The translations under genes were made by a program, and so were the position numbers. From the NCBI GenBank assembly GCA_043820985.1, contig JBDRDH010000123.1, forward strand, positions 1-64,000: a stretch of DNA of 64,000 nucleotides. Direction: 5' to 3'. The notes under the pieces were generated by a model. The model was not told where the DNA came from and made no database searches. It saw nothing but the letters and a program-made list of their open reading frames with translations. Positions 52,384 through 61,688 of the stretch are shown piece after piece (position 1 is the first letter of the stretch; each line of letters starts with the position of its first letter). This DNA is from JAAYXS01 sp043820985 (GTDB lineage: Bacteria > Planctomycetota > Phycisphaerae > UBA1845 > Fen-1342).

Positions 52384-53283
52384 ATGGCTGAGTGGTTGAA
52401 AAGATCCGTGGTGGCGACCTGGCTGCGAGCAACCGGGCGTCCACGCCGGAATCGCGAGCGGTACTGGCAAAACTCCCACGGCCTGCGACTGCTGACCGCA
52501 CATGCGGGTGGCGCGGCACAACGGGAACGCCTCTACTGTATTGTGGAGTGGTGTGGCGAGCATTTCGACCTGGCCGAGCCCGGCGACGTGGACGATCTCG
52601 TCGCGGGTCGGTTTCAAGCTGGTCAACGCGACAAGATCCTGTTCACTTTTGACGATGGACACGAGCGTTTTTATCCGGTGGCCGAGTGGCTGGCCAGGAA
52701 AGGGATCAAGGCCACGTTCTTCGTGATCCCCTGCTACATCGGGCGCACGGTCCGCCAGTTCATGCAGTATCACCAGGATAACGGCGTGGAGGCCTACAAC
52801 ATTTCGCAGGTACGGAGTCATGACCAGGTCCGCGGCTTGTCGCGCTCGGAAATCGCCGAGATGGTCAGCATGGGGCACCGGATCGCCGCGCATAATTTCG
52901 CCCACCGCGACTTGGGTACTCTGCACCAGGAAGAGGATCTGGAGTATGAGATCGGACGGGCCATCGATATGCTCTCGACCATACTGGAGAGCGAATGTCA
53001 GGACTTTGCCTGGGCCTTCGGAAACATTAAACACATTTCGGAAGAAGCCACGCATTATCTGCAACGGCATTGTCCGCGCGTCTATGCCAGTATCCGCGGG
53101 CTTAATGTCGGCGGGCTCTCGCCCGCGTTTCTGCTCCGTGACGGTGTCAACCTTGATTTCCCGCCGGTCTTTTCAAAGCTGTGCCTGGAAGGAGGCGCGG
53201 ACGACCGTTGGGAGGCGGAACGTGAGGAACTACAGCGGCGTGTCGGATGTATGCCCCAGAGTCAGCAATCACCGACAACCTAA
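52384..53283 (+). CDS. Polysaccharide deacetylase (CE4/NodB-like)
   Basis: 299 residues. NodB motif 1 is FTFDDG (about 88-93), with the metal-binding second Asp present. Motif 2 is HNFAHRDLG (HxxxH pattern, about 177-185). ARKGIKATFFVIPCYIG between them is typical. No signal peptide, so it may act in the cytoplasm or on an undecaprenyl-linked sugar. It would remove N-acetyl groups from a glycan. Coupled with the upstream GNAT gene. Confidence 0.85.
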   Translation: MAEWLKRSVVATWLRATGRPRRNRERYWQNSHGLRLLTAHAGGAAQRERLYCIVEWCGEHFDLAEPGDVDDLVAGRFQAGQRDKILFTFDDGHERFYPVAEWLARKGIKATFFVIPCYIGRTVRQFMQYHQDNGVEAYNISQVRSHDQVRGLSRSEIAEMVSMGHRIAAHNFAHRDLGTLHQEEDLEYEIGRAIDMLSTILESECQDFAWAFGNIKHISEEATHYLQRHCPRVYASIRGLNVGGLSPAFLLRDGVNLDFPPVFSKLCLEGGADDRWEAEREELQRRVGCMPQSQQSPTT

Positions 53284-53367
53284 CATCCTATCTAGCTCCC
53301 GGTTTCGGCCCGTCTGTCTGGAGCAAACAGTTGCGGGCCTGAATTCTCCTTGCTAACATTCACCTAA

Positions 53368-54897
53368 ATGTTCGCGCGAATTCACAGCATGGCGCTCAGC
53401 GGTATCGAAGCGCTGCCCTGTGAGGTGGAAGTCGACGTTACGGGACGGGGTTTTTCCGTACCAACGATCGTGGGTCTGCCTGACTCGGCGGTGAAGGAAA
53501 GCATTGACCGCATCCGCAGCGCGCTGTTCAACTCCGGTTTTATCCTGCCGAAAACGCGCACCACTATCAACCTGGCCCCGGCCGACATCCGCAAGGAAGG
53601 CCCGGCCTTCGATCTGCCTATCGCACTCGGCATGCTCCTGGGCGATGACCAGTTGCAAAGCGAGATCGTCGATGACTTTCTGATCGCCGGCGAGTTGGCG
53701 TTGGACGGGGGTGTGCGGCCAATCAAGGGGTGTCTTTCGCTGGCCTTGCTCGCTCAGCAGCGCGACTTTCGGGGCCTGATCGTGCCGCGCGAGAACGCCG
53801 AGGAGGCCGCCGTCGTCGAAGGTTTGGAGGTCTACGGCGTTAGTTCACTAACCGAGGCAGTCGGCCTGCTGGCTGGCGAGTTGCCACTTGAGCCGACCAG
53901 CGTCGATCTGGAGGCGTTGTTCGCGCGGGCGGCGCGCTATGATGTGGACTTCGCCGACGTGCGCGGTCAGGAGCATGTTAAACGAGCCATCCTGATCGCC
54001 GCCGCCGGTCGGCACAATATGTTGATGATCGGCCCGCCGGGCACGGGCAAGACCATGCTGGCCAAGCGGCTGCCGACGATTTTACCGCCGATGACGTTGC
54101 GGGAATCGCTCGAGACCACGCGGATCTATTCGGCCTCGGGCCGTTTGCCGAAACAAACCAGCCTGATGGCCACGCGGCCGGTACGCCGGCCACATCACTC
54201 GATCAGCATCCCGGCGTTGGTCGGCGGCGGCACCGTCCCCTCGGCGGGTGAGATATCCGCGGCCCATCACGGCGTACTGTTTCTGGATGAATTGCCGGAG
54301 TTTACACGTAGCGTGCTGGAATCGTTGCGGCAGGTAATAGAGGACGGCACGGTCACGATCGCGCGGGCGCATAGCGCGGCCGAGTTTCCCGCCGACTTTG
54401 TGCTGGTGGCGGCGATGAATCCCTGTCCGTGCGGGTACTTCACCGATCCACGCCGTCCTTGCAAGTGTTCGGCCCCACAGATCGATCGCTATCTGGCGCG
54501 CATTTCCGGCCCCCTGCTGGAACGCATCGACATTCACATTGAAGTGCCGGCGGTACCGATCGCCGCCCTGCGCGACATGCGGCCCGGCACTGATAGCGCG
54601 TCGATGCGCGTACAGGTCGGGCGCGCCCTGGCGGTGCAGCGCGAACGCTTTGGGCATGACACAACCGTTTCCAATGGGCGTATGACTTCGCGTCTGCTGC
54701 GTAAGTACGCCGTACTCGACCAGGATGGCGAGCGCGTCTTGCGACAGGCGGTCAGCGAGCTGGGCCTGTCCGCACGGGCGCACGACAAAGTCCTCCGCGT
54801 CGCCCGTACGATCGCCGACCTGAATGGCGAGGAGCAAGTCAACGCCACGCACCTCTCCGAAGCGATCCAGTACCGGCGGCTGGATCGGCAACTCTAG
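53368..54897 (+). CDS. comM: ComM/YifB-family AAA+ Mg-chelatase-like ATPase
   Basis: 509 residues, full length. N-terminal Lon-protease-like ChlI domain (SGIEALPCEVEVDVTGRG, TINLAPADIRKEGPAFDLPI), AAA+ domain with Walker A GPPGTGKT (222-229), Walker B LFLDELPEF, zinc-type cysteines in CPCGYFTDPRRPCKCS, and a C-terminal lid. ComM is a hexameric helicase that drives branch migration in natural transformation. It stands next to a truncated copy of its own 5' end at 51145. Confidence 0.93.
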   Translation: MFARIHSMALSGIEALPCEVEVDVTGRGFSVPTIVGLPDSAVKESIDRIRSALFNSGFILPKTRTTINLAPADIRKEGPAFDLPIALGMLLGDDQLQSEIVDDFLIAGELALDGGVRPIKGCLSLALLAQQRDFRGLIVPRENAEEAAVVEGLEVYGVSSLTEAVGLLAGELPLEPTSVDLEALFARAARYDVDFADVRGQEHVKRAILIAAAGRHNMLMIGPPGTGKTMLAKRLPTILPPMTLRESLETTRIYSASGRLPKQTSLMATRPVRRPHHSISIPALVGGGTVPSAGEISAAHHGVLFLDELPEFTRSVLESLRQVIEDGTVTIARAHSAAEFPADFVLVAAMNPCPCGYFTDPRRPCKCSAPQIDRYLARISGPLLERIDIHIEVPAVPIAALRDMRPGTDSASMRVQVGRALAVQRERFGHDTTVSNGRMTSRLLRKYAVLDQDGERVLRQAVSELGLSARAHDKVLRVARTIADLNGEEQVNATHLSEAIQYRRLDRQL

Positions 54898-55039
54898 AGC
54901 TGGGATCGGTCTGCTGGGCTTCTGACGTGTTCTTAGCGCTTACGGCACAGCGCCTGTAGGATGATACCATAGGTGGGTGGACCACGTGGCAGTTCGCCTT
55001 GGCTGGTCATGTCGATAAGAGCACGGAACGAGGTTCATC

Positions 55040-55834
55040 ATGGACGAGGTTCTGAGTGCCTTTATTGAGCGGACCGAGCCGTTTCCTGACCGGGCGGTCA
55101 GTGTAATCGGTCTGGGTCCGGGGGATCCTGGTCTGATTACCGTCAAGGCCGCCGTGCGTTTACGGCAGACCGAGGTGGTGTTCTACGATTTCGGCGATCA
55201 ACCGTGGGCGATCTGGGACCTGGTCACGCCGGGGGTTGAGCGAAGTATGGTCCCGTGCGAGATTCCGACTGGCGAGATCGTGGAGATGATTCGCCCGCAT
55301 GTCGAGGCCGGCCGCCGGGTGGTTTATCTAACCGCCGGCGATCCGTTTGTGTTTGAGCGCGCTGATTCGGTGGCGGAGGCGCTGGGGGAAAGCGGCTTTG
55401 CCATCGAGGTCGTTCCAGGGCTGACGGCGGCGCTGGCCGCCGGTGCGTACGCCGGCATTCCGCTCACCGGTCACGGCGCTGCCGGGGCACTCTGCCTCGC
55501 CACCGTCGGTAACCACCACGGGGCCAAAATTCCGCCGGCCAGTCTGGCAACGATGGCCAGTAGTGGAACTCTGGTCTTGTACATCGCCGAGGAACAGCTT
55601 GAGCAGTTGTGTGCGGAGTTGCGGACATGCGGACTGCGTGGACAGACGCCGGCTACGATCGTCGAAGATGCCACCGAATCCGGTCAGCATGTTGTGAGTG
55701 GTACTCTCGACACGCTGGCCGCTGAAGCGAATCTGGCCGGAATCAAATCGCCGGCCCTGGTGTTCATCGGCGCGACTGCTGCACCGCGGGCTCGACTCGC
55801 TTGGTTCAAACAACCCCACTCATCCGGGGCTTAA
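55040..55834 (+). CDS. SUMT-like tetrapyrrole methylase
   Basis: 264 residues; GAGG lies 8 bases before ATG 55040. IGLGPGDPGLITVKAAVRL is the N-terminal SAM-fold loop of uroporphyrinogen-III methyltransferases, and VVYLTAGDPFVFERADSV the second loop (normally RLKGGDPFVFGRG). VVPGLTAALAAGAYAGIPLT follows as in SUMT. The GGDP Gly to Ala change and the lost RG of FGRG set it apart, so another tetrapyrrole or a non-tetrapyrrole substrate is possible. No cobalamin or siroheme genes adjoin. Confidence 0.8.
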   Translation: MDEVLSAFIERTEPFPDRAVSVIGLGPGDPGLITVKAAVRLRQTEVVFYDFGDQPWAIWDLVTPGVERSMVPCEIPTGEIVEMIRPHVEAGRRVVYLTAGDPFVFERADSVAEALGESGFAIEVVPGLTAALAAGAYAGIPLTGHGAAGALCLATVGNHHGAKIPPASLATMASSGTLVLYIAEEQLEQLCAELRTCGLRGQTPATIVEDATESGQHVVSGTLDTLAAEANLAGIKSPALVFIGATAAPRARLAWFKQPHSSGA

Positions 55835-55904
55835 TCCCGCGGCATGCACGGGAACGCCATCTTGGCCACGAGTTGGTCTGCTCACCCCTTCACATTTTTG
55901 AATA

Positions 55905-56108
55905 TCATCCTCGCGGTTTTCCCTGACCGCTTCCGCCGCGCTGGAACCTCACGCGGTGGCTCTTCTGATCCACGGTGACAGCAAAATCCCTGAGTAAGCG
56001 TGAACCGATATTGCCGGCGTCATATTTCAGCATCGGCCCGAGATCCGTGAAGTCGATCCGGGGGTTCTTCCACTCGTGCTTGCCAAGTTTGAGCACCACT
56101 TCAACCTG
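55905..56108 (-). pseudogene. C-terminal remnant of a retropepsin-like aspartic protease
   Basis: On the minus strand VEVVLKLGKHEWKNPRIDF, then DAGNIGSRLLRDFAVTVDQKSH and RVRF matches the C-terminal half of planctomycete retropepsin-like proteases (pattern GxxGxxFLxxFxVTxDxxxxRxxF). The catalytic DTGA half is missing: upstream, the frame runs straight into GTAGCGGCC repeats at 56109-56401. No start codon in context; best read as a gene cut off by repeat expansion. Confidence 0.5.
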
Positions 56109-56401
56109 GGCCGGAGGTCGGGCCGCTACGGGACGGCCGGCGGCTCGCAGGCCGATTTTTGGAGTAGCGTTGCCAGTGTCCTGCGTCCCCGAACCAAGCC
56201 CGAAGCGCCAGCGAGGGTAAACCTCTGGTTACGCAGAAGCGATCTCAATACTCGTTTGCTCTTGTATATCCTACGGCCGCCACAGAGGGCGGCCGCTACG
56301 GGACGGCCGACACGGAGGTCGGGCCGCTACGGGACGGCTGGTGAACCGCCGAGCCGCCGGCCGCTACAATTGACGGCCGCCACAGAGGGCGGCCGCTACG
56401 G
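56109..56401. repeat. Cluster of GTAGCGGCC-family repeats
   Basis: GGCCGGAGGTCGGGCCGCTACGGG-type units repeat at 56109-56154 and 56271-56401, among them GCCGCCACAGAGGGCGGCC twice (near 56276 and 56376). The AAGCCCGAAGCGCCAGCGAGGG phrase at 56194 is from another family. The last unit abuts the purB stop codon (56403-56405) with one base between. Confidence 0.8.
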
Positions 56402-56402
56402 G

Positions 56403-57863
56403 TCAGACGTGGAGATCGGCCTGGGGGGGCTTGGTGCGTTCGTATTTTCTGAGGACTGGGGCGACGACGCGGCGGAGGAATTCGCGGGTTTGTTGGGGGG
56501 CCAGGCCGATGTAGCGTTGAGGGTCAAGCACGCGTTGCCATTTGATGCCGGCGAATGCCTCATCAGCTTTCAGGCGCTCGATCAGATCGTTGGGCCGGCC
56601 GTGGGTTTTGACCTGCTCGCCGGCGGCCTGGCTGTGTTGGCGGATGCGTTCGTGTAAATCCTGGCGATCGCCGCCGGCGGCCACCCCCGCCATCAGGATG
56701 TCCTCGCTGGCGATGAACGGCAGTTCGGCCCGGATATGCGTCGCCAGCGACGCCGGATAAACCACCAGGCCATCGAAGATGTTCTGCAACAGCATGGCCA
56801 GCGCATCGGCGGTAAGGAACGCCTGCGGCATGACCAGGCGCTTGTTACTCGAATCGTCCAGCGTACGTTCGAGCATTTGCGCGGCGAGCGTGTTATACGC
56901 CGAGGTGACCAGGCTCATCAGGAAACGTGCCAGACCAGTGGCGCGCTCGGCCCGCATGGGATTGCGTTTATACGGCATCGACGAACTGCCGACCTGCTTG
57001 TTCTCGAAGGGCTCGTCAATCGCCTTGAGCATGGACAAGAGACGCAGGTCGTTACAAATCTTGTGTACGCCGGCGGCGAAGGTTCCCAGTACCGTCAATA
57101 CCTCCAAATCGACTTTGCGCGAATAGGTTTGCCCGGTCACCGGATAACATTTTTTGAAATCCAGTTGGCGGGCGAAGATCCGCTCCATCTTTTGTACGCG
57201 CGCCGCCGTGCCCAGCAACTTCAAAAAGGACGCCTGCGTGCCGGTGGCCCCGCGCAGCCCGCGACACAGCAAGCCGCGCCGCGTTTTGCTCCAGTTGCGT
57301 AGATCACCGACCAGATCGTTGAGCCAGAGCGTTCCGCGTTTGCCCAGGGTGGTCAATTGAGCCGGCTGCAAGTGGGTAAAGCCGAGCGCCGGGAGGTCGG
57401 CATACTGTTCACAGAAGCGCGCCAGGCTGCGTATCACTCCTACCAGTCGCCGTTCGAGCAGCTCAAAAGCCTGGCGCATCAGCATCAGGTCGGCGTTATC
57501 AACCACATCCATGCTGGTCATACCCAGGTGGATAATCGGCCGTGCCGACGGGGCGGCGTCGGCGAAAGCATGGATGTGGGCCATGACATCGTGACGCAGG
57601 CGACGTTCGTAGCGGGCCGCGGCTTTGAAATCGATATCCTCAATAGCGTTAGTCATGGCCCGAATCTGGCCGGCCTTGATCGGCAGACCGAGTTCACGCT
57701 GCGCCAGGGCGGCCGCTACCCAGATCTTGCGCCAGGTCGTGCAACGCGTCTGGGAACTCCATAAACGGATCATCTCCGCCGATGCATAGCGCGTCGCCAG
57801 GGGGTGTTCGTAGGTATCCTGTGGCTTGACCGCCGCTGCGCGTCCGCGTTTCGTCCGTGCCAT
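56403..57863 (-). CDS. purB: Adenylosuccinate lyase
   Basis: 486 residues. Cleaves SAICAR and adenylosuccinate in purine synthesis. The fumarase-superfamily signature GSSSMPYKRNPMRAE is at about 290-304. IIHLGMTSMDVVDNADL and LGFTHLQPAQLTTLGKR carry the catalytic His regions. An N-terminal basic extension of about 15 residues precedes YEHPLATRYAS. It is 3 bases downstream of the trans-sulfuration gene, in the same operon. Confidence 0.93.
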   Translation of the reverse strand: MARTKRGRAAAVKPQDTYEHPLATRYASAEMIRLWSSQTRCTTWRKIWVAAALAQRELGLPIKAGQIRAMTNAIEDIDFKAAARYERRLRHDVMAHIHAFADAAPSARPIIHLGMTSMDVVDNADLMLMRQAFELLERRLVGVIRSLARFCEQYADLPALGFTHLQPAQLTTLGKRGTLWLNDLVGDLRNWSKTRRGLLCRGLRGATGTQASFLKLLGTAARVQKMERIFARQLDFKKCYPVTGQTYSRKVDLEVLTVLGTFAAGVHKICNDLRLLSMLKAIDEPFENKQVGSSSMPYKRNPMRAERATGLARFLMSLVTSAYNTLAAQMLERTLDDSSNKRLVMPQAFLTADALAMLLQNIFDGLVVYPASLATHIRAELPFIASEDILMAGVAAGGDRQDLHERIRQHSQAAGEQVKTHGRPNDLIERLKADEAFAGIKWQRVLDPQRYIGLAPQQTREFLRRVVAPVLRKYERTKPPQADLHV

Positions 57864-57866
57864 GAG

Positions 57867-59084
57867 CTACCCTTCCAGAGCTTGCTTCAAATCGGCCCGC
57901 AGGTCAGCGGTGGCCTCCAGCCCAACATGCAAGCGGACCAGCCAGACCGGCTCCTGTGTCGATTTGGCGTAGAGTGTGCCTCCCAGGATCAGACTCTCGT
58001 AGCCGCCCCAACTGACGCCGATGCTGAAAAGCCGGGTGCGGTCCATCACGCGGAAGACGGCGGCCTGTGATTGATCCACCAGCTCGAAGCTGAATAGGCT
58101 GGCATAACCCTTGAGCTGCCGCAGAGCCACGGCATGCTGGGGATGACTCTCCAGGCCGGGATGATGCACCCGGCGAACCGTGGGATGATCCTCCAGAAAG
58201 TGTGCCAGGGCCAGGGCCGAAGCCTGATGCTGCTCCATGCGTATTTTCAGCGTGCGCAGGCCGCGCGTTAACAGCCAGGCCGCGAAGGGATCGGCGACGG
58301 AGCCCAGTAGTTCCACCTCGCGAAAGACGTGCTTGCGCAGTTCCTCACCGCGACCGGCGACTATCCCCCCCACCACGTCACTGTGGCCGCCAATGTACTT
58401 CGTCGCACTGTGCACGACGAGGTCGCAACCCAGATCCAGCGGCTGCTGGAAATAGGGCGTGGCCCAGGAGTTGTCGAGGGCGGTGATGATCCCACGCGTC
58501 CGCGCTTCGGCGGCAATGGGCGCGATATCCGGCATCTCGAAGTATCCGCTGGTGGGACTTTCCAGGTAGACCAGGCGCGTCTCCGGTCGCATGGCCGCCA
58601 GATAATCAGCCGGATCACAGCTATCGATAAAGGTGGTCTCGACGCCGAAGCGCGGCAGGTAGTAGCGCAGGTAGCGCTGCGTAGGCCAGTAGACGCCGGC
58701 CGTGGCGACAACATGAGCACCGGAGAATACACAGGCATTGATCGCCGAACTGACCGCCCCCATGCCCGAAGACGTGGCAAAAGACCAGTCGCCCTTCTCC
58801 AGCCGGGCGAGCTTGGCTTCGAGCGTGGCAGTGCCGGGATTGCCGACCCGCGTGTACTCGTAATACGGGCTCTCCGGATCGTAGCGGGATTCCCAGGCTT
58901 GCGTGTCCGGGTACACGAAAGTGGAGGTCTGGTAAATCGGCAACGCCGCCGCGCCGCGATGCGCGGCACGATCCTCGGCGTAATGGGCGCAGATGGTCTC
59001 GAAACCTGCTCCGGGTACCGGGTCCTCGCCGCGCACTCGTGGTTTGACCGGGTGGCATTCTGGATCGAATTCATGCTCGTTCAT
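57867..59084 (-). CDS. Trans-sulfuration family PLP enzyme (cystathionine gamma-synthase/lyase or methionine gamma-lyase type)
   Basis: 405 residues from ATG 59084. The PLP Lys is in SATKYIGGHSDVVGG (about 210-224). PIYQTSTFVYPD, YTRVGNPGTATLEAKLARLE and SSGMGAVSSAINA are hallmarks. DNSWATPYFQQPLDLGCDLV binds the cofactor. The family is easily misassigned between gamma-synthase, gamma-lyase and beta-lyase; sequence alone does not decide. It is followed by purB in one operon. Confidence 0.88.
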   Translation of the reverse strand: MNEHEFDPECHPVKPRVRGEDPVPGAGFETICAHYAEDRAAHRGAAALPIYQTSTFVYPDTQAWESRYDPESPYYEYTRVGNPGTATLEAKLARLEKGDWSFATSSGMGAVSSAINACVFSGAHVVATAGVYWPTQRYLRYYLPRFGVETTFIDSCDPADYLAAMRPETRLVYLESPTSGYFEMPDIAPIAAEARTRGIITALDNSWATPYFQQPLDLGCDLVVHSATKYIGGHSDVVGGIVAGRGEELRKHVFREVELLGSVADPFAAWLLTRGLRTLKIRMEQHQASALALAHFLEDHPTVRRVHHPGLESHPQHAVALRQLKGYASLFSFELVDQSQAAVFRVMDRTRLFSIGVSWGGYESLILGGTLYAKSTQEPVWLVRLHVGLEATADLRADLKQALEG

Positions 59085-59115
59085 GGACACAGCGTCGCCG
59101 CTTTGCCGCTCGCGG

Positions 59116-60213
59116 TCAAGATGCCGCCGCCTGGGTAAAGTAGTTCACATGTGGCATTAACCGGGCCGCCCGGTGAAAAACGATTTCATTGAAACCCAAG
59201 TGACGATAGATCTTCAGCGCCCGCTGCGGCCAGGATGTCTCCAGCATGATTTGGCGATATTGCGCGCCCAGATCGCGCCATAAACGCAGTGCTAAAAAGG
59301 GTACTGGAAAATCCGAGCCGAACAGAAGCTTGCCGTGCAATTCCGGCATGCGGACCAAGCGGCGCAGCCAGGGTACCTTGCCCCAGACTGCCAGGGCGGA
59401 AATATCCGCATAGAGTGGTTCTTTGGCGAATTCTCCACGCAGGGCGTCAATCAGCAGGCGACAAGATTGACTGCTGCCCAACGGCGTTACCGGAGTAGCC
59501 ACATGGGGCACGATAACCGTGGGCATCCGGCCTTCACCCTTTAACCGCAGCAGAACTTCCAGAAAAGGCTTGATTGGAACAAACTTGCGATGCTGCGTTG
59601 CCAGAGTGAATTCCTCGCCGTAATGCACGAGTAACGGCAATCCCAGCTCGGCACAATGTCGCAACACGCGCAGCGTCCGTTCATCCTGGCAGTCGATGTT
59701 CTGGTGTTGTGGGATCCACTTCAGCAGGCAGGCGCCACCCTGGAACACTTCATCAATACACTCAAGGGCATTAGCGCGATACGGGTGTACCGAAGCGCCA
59801 AAGAGATAGTTACGTGGCCAGCGCTGACATGCCGCGCGCACGAAGGTGTTCGACGTGTACATATCGTTGCCGAACTGCCCGCGATGTATCGGGCGTGGCG
59901 ATCGTCGCCCGGCATCATCATGGTAGTCATCGAACGCCAGCAGAACGGTACGCTCAACCGGACCGGGCACGCGCAGATGTCGCCCGTACCAGGCTTCCAA
60001 TTGACGATCGAGTTCCGCGCCGGGTTCGAGTCGCGGATCCAACCCATAGAAGCGTTGCAGGATTGGCGTGGTTGGCCGTCGCAACACGCGTGGCGCCAGC
60101 CAGGAGTCATACGCTGGTCCGTCGTCGTTTTCGCGGGGCTCAAAAGAGAAACGATCGCCCACTGCTGCCAGTCGTTGTGTGAACGTGTAATGACAATGAA
60201 TGTCAACGATCAT
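59116..60213 (-). CDS. Amidohydrolase-family protein (Amidohydrolase_2 type)
   Basis: 365 residues. DIHCHY (4-9) is the N-terminal metal motif, LPLLVHYGEE and VIVPHVATP hold further His ligands, and LLFGSDFPVP holds the catalytic Asp. A TIM-barrel hydrolase or decarboxylase; the substrate is unknown. GACLLKWIPQHQNID may carry a carboxylated-Lys position, but such enzymes often have a single zinc. Its start is directly next to the stop of a membrane-protein gene (60214). Confidence 0.85.
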   Translation of the reverse strand: MIVDIHCHYTFTQRLAAVGDRFSFEPRENDDGPAYDSWLAPRVLRRPTTPILQRFYGLDPRLEPGAELDRQLEAWYGRHLRVPGPVERTVLLAFDDYHDDAGRRSPRPIHRGQFGNDMYTSNTFVRAACQRWPRNYLFGASVHPYRANALECIDEVFQGGACLLKWIPQHQNIDCQDERTLRVLRHCAELGLPLLVHYGEEFTLATQHRKFVPIKPFLEVLLRLKGEGRMPTVIVPHVATPVTPLGSSQSCRLLIDALRGEFAKEPLYADISALAVWGKVPWLRRLVRMPELHGKLLFGSDFPVPFLALRLWRDLGAQYRQIMLETSWPQRALKIYRHLGFNEIVFHRAARLMPHVNYFTQAAAS

Positions 60214-61017
60214 CTAACGCTCGTCGTTCTCATCCGGGCGTTCACGTTCGGCCCATTCGGCCAACTCGTCGGCCAGGCTTTCCGGGGCGCTGTGTTCGGC
60301 TCGCAACAGCCGCACATCACGACGCTCGCCACTTCGGCTCGCGCGCCAGATTAACCAGAAGGTCACCAGTACGCCGACCAGCGCGGCGGCCAGCAGCCAG
60401 CGCCAGTCCAGTTTGGATTCGGTGGTCACGGCTCCCAGAACACTGACGGCGGTCGGGCCGGGTGCCACCAGCAGCGCCGCCAGGCCTTCCTTTTTCGATT
60501 TAGTCGGGTAGCGGTTGATCTTCACGAAATATCCGGTGACGCGGATCGTGGCGCTGAGCGGCAGGTCGCTGACATCATTGGTGAAGATAATCGTGACTGA
60601 CATGGCCTGATCGGCACGCCGCAACTCCACCTGCCAAAGCTGCTCCAGCTCGGGATGGCGCGTCACTTTGTAAGGATCTTTGTTGCGTCCGATCAGGCCC
60701 TCGATTGTGATCGGCAACCCACGATAATCGGCCGGGCGCTCCAGCAATACGCGCCAGTCATCAATAATGAGCGGATCGCGCGTGTGGCCCGGCGCCTGGG
60801 GATTTTCTTTAACGTAAGCCACCAACTCGTAAAACGCGGGGTGATCGAAGTCGAAGGAGAAATCTTCAATCTCCGCCAGGCTGAGCAGTAGTCGGGCCGG
60901 TAGTTCCTCCGTTGGACTGGTTGAGGTCAGTGGTTGCGCAACCTGGGCGCGGGCGGCGGTGAGACCATACACCGACAGCAGGAGTGATATACTCAAAAAT
61001 CGCCGTCTTCGTCCCAT
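60214..61017 (-). CDS. Exported membrane-anchored protein
   Basis: 267 residues. Signal peptide (FLSISLLLSVYGLTAARAQ), soluble domain of about 170 residues with an OB-fold-like pattern (YRGLPITIEGLIGRNKD, MSVTIIFTNDVSDLPLSAT, IRVTGYFVKINRYP), and a C-terminal membrane segment (WRWLLAAALVGVLVTFWLIW) with a short cytoplasmic tail. Function not recognised. The start overlaps the upstream gene's end by 25 bases. Confidence 0.7.
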   Translation of the reverse strand: MGRRRRFLSISLLLSVYGLTAARAQVAQPLTSTSPTEELPARLLLSLAEIEDFSFDFDHPAFYELVAYVKENPQAPGHTRDPLIIDDWRVLLERPADYRGLPITIEGLIGRNKDPYKVTRHPELEQLWQVELRRADQAMSVTIIFTNDVSDLPLSATIRVTGYFVKINRYPTKSKKEGLAALLVAPGPTAVSVLGAVTTESKLDWRWLLAAALVGVLVTFWLIWRASRSGERRDVRLLRAEHSAPESLADELAEWAERERPDENDER

Positions 61018-61628
61018 GGATAACTAGGCGCGGATGTAGTTGGGGCGGAGGTGGTAGTAACTGGTTCTTCCTCCGCGCCCGGCTGGAACTCGGACGGGGC
61101 AGGTAACATGCGCCACTCACCATCCTCCTTGAGAACCAGAATGGCAACGCGGTTGTTCTTCTGGCGTAAACGAGCCTTACTCTCGGGCTGAAATTCCACC
61201 GTACCGATCACCAGGTAAATTTCATCCGCCAGGCGCGGCAAGCTGACCGGTTCAACGGAATCGATAATTAGTGCGCGAATGGAAAAAAACACGGCCTGGA
61301 AGCGATCCCGGCTCTCCGGATCGCGTCTATAGCTCACCAGCCGGCGATAACCGCCGTAGTCCCCCGCCAGGCAGGTTTCCAGGAAGGTGCGCATGAAAGC
61401 GGTGATTTCGGGATATTGCCGATCCAATCCGTCCGCGAAGTTGTATGCGGGCTTCTCGTCCGGGCGCGGGACCAGTTCGCGGATGACATTTACCGGAATT
61501 GCGGTTCCGGATGAGTCTGAGAGCGGCGAGCCACTGGACCACAAGCCGGTGGCCCATGAGGCGATCAATGCCAGGAGCACAATGAGCCCCAGGACCTCCC
61601 ACCGACTTATACCCGCTCGCAATGTCAT
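60993..61628 (-). CDS. Membrane-anchored hypothetical protein
   Basis: 211 residues. One N-terminal membrane segment (WEVLGLIVLLALIASWATGLW), then a soluble domain (FMRTFLETCLAGDYGGYRRL, an NTF2-like start; VAILVLKEDGEWRM, a typical strand end), then a Thr/Pro/Ser tail. This may be an NTF2-like or SnoaL-like cup domain. It overlaps the next gene by 25 bases and is likely coexpressed with it. Confidence 0.65.
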   Translation of the reverse strand: MTLRAGISRWEVLGLIVLLALIASWATGLWSSGSPLSDSSGTAIPVNVIRELVPRPDEKPAYNFADGLDRQYPEITAFMRTFLETCLAGDYGGYRRLVSYRRDPESRDRFQAVFFSIRALIIDSVEPVSLPRLADEIYLVIGTVEFQPESKARLRQKNNRVAILVLKEDGEWRMLPAPSEFQPGAEEEPVTTTSAPTTSAPSYPWDEDGDF

Positions 61629-61688
61629 ACACCTGTTCTCCAGCTCATATCCGCACGGGCAGATGTTACCTGATCGCCGCTGAATTCG

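Noticed and set aside
54082..54891. 269-codon minus-strand frame opposite comM
   Set aside because: Shadow of the AAA+ domain; no start context and no homology.
58329..59138. 269-codon plus-strand frame opposite the trans-sulfuration enzyme gene
   Set aside because: Shadow frame; the minus strand encodes a complete PLP enzyme.
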